Of a stretch of DNA of 64,000 bases, positions 61,110 through 64,000 are shown piece by piece. The stretch lies in the NCBI RefSeq assembly GCF_041915215.1, contig NZ_JAYSBV010000005.1, one strand, 5' to 3'. Source of the DNA: Zoogloea sp021286885. Lineage in GTDB: Bacteria > Pseudomonadota > Gammaproteobacteria > Burkholderiales > Rhodocyclaceae. Within the stretch, counting starts at the first letter, position 1. The number at the start of each line of letters is the position of its first letter. The notes below the pieces were generated by a model. That model saw only the letters and a program-made list of their open reading frames with translations, searched no databases and was not told the origin of the DNA. The position numbers were made by a program, and so were the translations under genes.

Positions 61110-62469
61110 TCTCAATATAATTAGGAGACAATATCGGTACCGAGACGACTTGAGTCTTCTATTTGATTATAAGTCGGGTCGATATCATCGACTTGATAAT
61201 GAGTCTGCTCGCCTTATCGTTCGCTGGGCGATGGCGGGTGCCACATTCAGTTCCATCCTCGATCGGTTGATGCACACTTTTGAAATCGACTTCGAATTGG
61301 CTGCGAGAGATGCGTCTGACTTTATTCGACAACTTAGTGTGCTAGATCACTCTTCCAATGACGCGGAATGGTTTGGTGTCGATAAAGGGTTTTCTGAGCC
61401 GAACATAAGATTCCCACTCCGGGTCGAATTTGAGTTGACCGCGCTCTGTAACTACAAGTGCGGCTTTTGTTACAATGTGTGGAAGATCGACCCGAACTTG
61501 TCTGATAGGGAAGTTCGTGAACATGTGAAAGGCTTTCCCGAAAAGCACCTGAACATGAAGTTGATAGAACGTCTGTTGCGAGAGTGCTCGATCAATGGGG
61601 CGCATTCGATACGCTACAGTGGCGGTGAAACTACCCTTTACCCACAGTTATTGGATGTTTTGGATATTGGCTGTCAAGAGCGACTTTATCAAACAATATT
61701 TACCAATGGCCACCTTATTTCGGAAGATCGTGCGCGGATGTGGGAAGAGAGAAACGTTCGATGTGTACTGATATCGCTTCATGGCCCAAAGGAAGTTCAT
61801 GATCGCCTTGTGGGATATCCGGGATCTTATGAGCGAGTGAAGAGATCTGCCCAAATACTCCGCTCATATGGAATTGAGGTCGTCATCGAGTATGCGTTGG
61901 TGCATGCCAATGCCAGCTTGGTGCGCGAAACACTTGATGACGTAGTCTCGTGGAATGTCACTGAGTTCAGAGTTATGCGTTATGTGCCAACCGGTAAGCA
62001 TGACGACAAGTACGGCGTACCTCTCGACGGCACATTCCAAACCATTCAAAGCCTGGATGATGTGCTACAGGCAAGTGCAAGTAAAGTCCGAGTCGGATGG
62101 CCATGTGGTCAGAAAATCTGCACCAGTGAAACTGATAAGCCGCTGATGAAGGACGATCCAACCATGCCTGCGCGACTCCGACAATTAACGGGTAGTTGCG
62201 AATCTGGTTTAACTTGGTGCAGTGTTTCGTTCGACGGCAAACTGCGAAATTGTCCGCATAGCAATGTGTTTTTCGGTGATCTAAATAATGAGTCGATTGC
62301 CCAAGTGTGGGCTCGACTAAACCGGGAGGTGTCGAGGATATTGGAGCCTAGGGAGGGTTGTAGCTCTTGTTCTGTCCTAGGCCAGTGCAAAGGCGGTTGT
62401 CACTTACCTAAGCTGATTAGACCCGCCGCTCAAGGCGTACCATTGGCGTCAATATCGAGGGCCCGGTGA
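61099..62469 (+). CDS. Radical SAM/SPASM peptide maturase with N-terminal PqqD-like domain
   Basis: The 456-residue protein has a PqqD-like domain (about 10-85: YRYRDDLSLLFDYKSGRYHR, DNESARLIVRWAMAGATF), the radical SAM cluster motif Cys117-x3-Cys121-x2-Cys124 (ALCNYKCGFCYN), SAM-binding YSGGETTLYPQ and a C-terminal SPASM region with Cys pattern ending GCSSCSVLGQCKGGCH. Such enzymes form C-C, C-S or other crosslinks in peptides. Two auxiliary clusters are expected. It lies inside a cassette with the precursor and is preceded by a GST-like protein. Confidence 0.88.
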   Translation: MDDDLNIIRRQYRYRDDLSLLFDYKSGRYHRLDNESARLIVRWAMAGATFSSILDRLMHTFEIDFELAARDASDFIRQLSVLDHSSNDAEWFGVDKGFSEPNIRFPLRVEFELTALCNYKCGFCYNVWKIDPNLSDREVREHVKGFPEKHLNMKLIERLLRECSINGAHSIRYSGGETTLYPQLLDVLDIGCQERLYQTIFTNGHLISEDRARMWEERNVRCVLISLHGPKEVHDRLVGYPGSYERVKRSAQILRSYGIEVVIEYALVHANASLVRETLDDVVSWNVTEFRVMRYVPTGKHDDKYGVPLDGTFQTIQSLDDVLQASASKVRVGWPCGQKICTSETDKPLMKDDPTMPARLRQLTGSCESGLTWCSVSFDGKLRNCPHSNVFFGDLNNESIAQVWARLNREVSRILEPREGCSSCSVLGQCKGGCHLPKLIRPAAQGVPLASISRAR

Positions 62470-62470
62470 A

Positions 62471-63052
62471 ATGCTTGCCTCTGAGCTGGGGAAAGTTAAA
62501 GCGCGAAAACTTCGAATTAGCGTCCCTACAGATGAGATTTTAAGTTCGATAGTGCGCTTTCAGCCAAACGCGTTTCATCAGCGCCGGTCTACTGGTTCGA
62601 ATGGTATTTTGGACGTATATGCTTGGACTTCGCTTTCGCTCACATCTTCGACTGGGCGGTCTGAAGACGATCACGCAAGTTATTCTTCTCACATCTCTGA
62701 GTGCAACAAACTCACGGAGTTGGCTGGTTGCATTCCTTGGTTTGTTCAGTTTGCGGAACGGCTAACACCGGTGACTAGATGCCGCATTTTTAAATTGGCG
62801 GCTGGTGGATGTATTCCATGTCACACAGATGACAATCTTGCGAAGTATGGACTTGCGAGGATTATTATCCCAGTGATCGCGGACAATAGATGCATAACGA
62901 TAGTTGGTGGTGAGGATTACGTGATGCTTCCTGGCGAGGCCTGGTTTCTGAACGATGATCATCCTCACTCAGTCATGAATAGTTCGGACCGCGATCGCAT
63001 TGTGATGTGCGTTCAGACTTTCAACTTGGCAAAACTGTGTGAACTGCTCTGA
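62471..63052 (+). CDS. Aspartyl/asparaginyl beta-hydroxylase-like Fe(II)/2-oxoglutarate enzyme
   Basis: The 193-residue protein has the AspH double-stranded beta helix with His118-x-Asp120 in PCHTDDNLAKYG and a distal His near 164-166 (DDHPHSVMN), then Arg176. Members hydroxylate Asp or Asn or bind other substrates. It begins one base after the radical SAM stop. It could hydroxylate the C-terminal Asn of the candidate precursor; that is a hypothesis. Confidence 0.82.
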   Translation: MLASELGKVKARKLRISVPTDEILSSIVRFQPNAFHQRRSTGSNGILDVYAWTSLSLTSSTGRSEDDHASYSSHISECNKLTELAGCIPWFVQFAERLTPVTRCRIFKLAAGGCIPCHTDDNLAKYGLARIIIPVIADNRCITIVGGEDYVMLPGEAWFLNDDHPHSVMNSSDRDRIVMCVQTFNLAKLCELL

Positions 63053-63352
63053 ATGGCCATATTTTTTAGGAATGATTCTTCCTTGATGCACTTGGATCTT
63101 TCACGGGCACACGACGCTAACGTGCAGATATTGGTCTTTGGAGCACCATCACCGATGCCCGCACGGCCCATTCCGCCTGTATGGTGTCGAATTGAATTCG
63201 ACGTTTGCATGAGTGATGGACAACACCAATGGAGCGACGAGATAGTACAATATTCTATTGGGAATAGGAATAATTCTGCCAAATCCTTGAATCCACGCCC
63301 TCAAGGCCAATGCGTTACTATCTGGATGGGAAAACGGACGCGGGTTCGGTTC
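63053..63352 (+). other. Possible decayed or small frame after the hydroxylase gene
   Basis: An ATG at 63053 immediately after the hydroxylase stop opens a frame (AIFFRNDSSLMHLDLSRAHD...) with no recognisable domain, which runs into the tRNA-like sequence at 63335. It may be the remnant of a fourth cassette gene. The low support makes a real protein uncertain. Confidence 0.3.
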
Positions 63353-63374
63353 CGTGTTCCGCCACCAAGAACAC
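63335..63374 (+). repeat. tRNA/tmRNA-like 3' end with right copy of island end repeat (attR-like)
   Basis: CGGACGCGGGTTC at 63335-63347 matches the 3' part of tmRNA as I know it, followed by an imperfect T arm and CCACCA. The last 13 bases (63362-63374) repeat CCACCAAGAACAC from the tRNA-Ala end. It has only a 3' half and no complete tRNA can be folded. Confidence 0.6.
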
Positions 63375-63425
63375 ACAAAAAAGCCGGAAGCACCTGTTAC
63401 AACAGGGCTTCCGGCTTTTTTGTGT
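63373..63425 (+). terminator. Long perfect terminator hairpin
   Basis: ACACAAAAAAGCCGGAAGC pairs with GCTTCCGGCTTTTTTGTGT, with an inner CCTGTT/AACAGG stem. It holds the same GCCGGAA core as the terminator after tRNA-Ala at 54244. Confidence 0.88.
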
Positions 63426-63457
63426 TCACGGTAGTCCACACAGAGTTATTGAAATCC

Positions 63458-63490
63458 GGGGGCAACATTAAGGGCAACACACTTGCCCCC
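63458..63490. promoter_or_regulatory. Inverted repeat before the truncated integrase
   Basis: GGGGGCAA at 63458-63465 is the reverse complement of TTGCCCCC at 63483-63490, directly before ATG at 63491. The arrangement mirrors the inverted repeats before the intact integrase. Confidence 0.5.
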
Positions 63491-63550
63491 ATGCCCCTGA
63501 CCGATACCGCTATACGGGCCGCCAAGCCAGTTCTTCGTCCACCTGCTGAG
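63491..63550 (+). pseudogene. Truncated tyrosine integrase start
   Basis: The frame begins MPLTDTAIRAAKPVLRP, nearly the same as the intact integrase start (MSLTDTAVRQAKPDVKP), but homology ends after about 15-20 residues and the rest of the gene is missing. The remainder was deleted or replaced by the chromosome side with the ADP-ribosylglycohydrolase gene. Confidence 0.75.
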
Positions 63551-63583
63551 CCCAGCGCCGCACGGTGGATGCTGGCGTGCTCC

Positions 63584-64000
63584 TTAGCTCACCCCATCCA
63601 AGCCTACCCCATGCAAGCGCCGCCCCAGTGTTTCTATCCGCGCCCTTTGTTCCAGCCTGGCCAGCAGCCCTTCGGGGAGGGCCTGGGTGCCCCGGTGGGC
63701 GCCCCATAGGGCACCGGCCATGGCGCCCAGGGTGTCGGTGTCGCCACCGCAGCGGGCCACAAAATCCAGCATTTCTTTAAAGGGGCGCTCGGCAAAGTGC
63801 AGGGCAATGAAAATGGCGCTGATGCAGGCATCTGCCGCCGCAATCCCGTTGCCCAGGCTGGCCGCCAGGGTTTTGGGGCTGACGTCGGTGCCCTGGGCGA
63901 GCCAGTGGGTGGCCAGCGCCAGTTTTTGGGCAAACGGCGCGTGTTGGGCCTCCTGGCTGAGGGTGGCCAGGGTTGCGTCGGGTGGGGTGTGGGCCAGGGC
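63584..64000 (-). CDS. ADP-ribosylglycohydrolase (5' part outside window)
   Basis: The last 138 residues are visible, with the conserved FVARCGGDTDTLGAMAGALWGA motif near the C-terminus (metal-binding Asp residues in GGDTDT). This family includes DraG, which reactivates nitrogenase reductase by removing ADP-ribose, but general hydrolases share the motif and no draT is visible. Upstream sequence reads ASLGNGIAAADACISAIFIA. The N-terminus lies beyond the window. Confidence 0.88.
   Translation of the reverse strand, partial: ALAHTPPDATLATLSQEAQHAPFAQKLALATHWLAQGTDVSPKTLAASLGNGIAAADACISAIFIALHFAERPFKEMLDFVARCGGDTDTLGAMAGALWGAHRGTQALPEGLLARLEQRARIETLGRRLHGVGLDGVS

Noticed and set aside
63584..64000. 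Definite DraG for nitrogenase control
   Set aside because: Only the C-terminal part is visible, draT is not seen, and the motif is shared by unrelated ADP-ribosylglycohydrolases.

Overview
The window looks like a GC-rich betaproteobacterial chromosome, most likely a nitrogen-fixing, aromatic-degrading member of the Rhodocyclales (Azospira/Azoarcus/Dechloromonas type). The reasons are nif genes, a LolCDE-like export module, a PEP-CTERM/exosortase-associated acyltransferase, hemerythrin, cytochrome c' and an mhp-type meta-cleavage operon. This is inference from gene content; no rRNA is present.

Layout. 1-5.4 kb: lrgAB, a DUF2235 protein with a frameshifted lectin-like tail, a Shethna-type 2Fe-2S ferredoxin with its own sigma-54/NifA control sites, a sulfate-binding protein and cytochrome c'. 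5.5-10.8 kb (minus strand): nitrogenase-cofactor operon nifE-nifN-nifX-rseC-like-DUF269-DUF683-fdxB-orf, headed by a sigma-54 promoter and two TGT-N10-ACA NifA sites. 11-25.4 kb: housekeeping genes (RRM protein, TIR/NDT-like protein, recJ, lolC/E-lolD, an MCP, a K+ channel, comEC, hydrolase, DUF599). 25.4-38 kb: an IclR regulator and a divergent aromatic catabolic operon (mhpB, two-component flavin monooxygenase, binding protein, mhpD, mhpF, mhpE, fused Liv transporter, mhpC), with an MhpR-like operator between them. 38-41.5 kb: nitroreductase and a second nif-associated group (NifX-like, NifZ, hemerythrin, flavodoxin), with two more sigma-54 sites. 42-54 kb: exosortase-type acyltransferase, ThiF-like enzyme, CDF transporter, ArsC-like phosphatase, a binding protein/PAS kinase/FixJ-type regulator trio, folD, purE, purK and a TsaC/Sua5 protein.

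54.1-63.5 kb is a genomic island next to tRNA-Ala(CGC). It holds a tyrosine integrase, an orphan protein, an AlpA regulator, a protein of four 56-residue repeats, a TOPRIM primase-like protein spliced to an McrB N-terminal fragment, and an AT-richer cassette. The island ends at a decayed tRNA/tmRNA-like 3' end that shares CCACCAAGAACAC with the tRNA side. A second, truncated integrase start and an ADP-ribosylglycohydrolase follow.

The most interesting feature is the AT-richer cassette (59.7-63.05 kb). A perfect-consensus sigma-70 promoter drives a 22-residue peptide ending in SSQCN. After a terminator come three enzymes: a glutathione-S-transferase-like protein fused to a PqqD-like domain, a radical SAM/SPASM protein with its own N-terminal PqqD-like domain, and an aspartyl/asparaginyl beta-hydroxylase-like protein. 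I read this as a RiPP (ribosomally made, modified peptide) pathway of a type I do not recognise. The product and chemistry are inferred, not shown.
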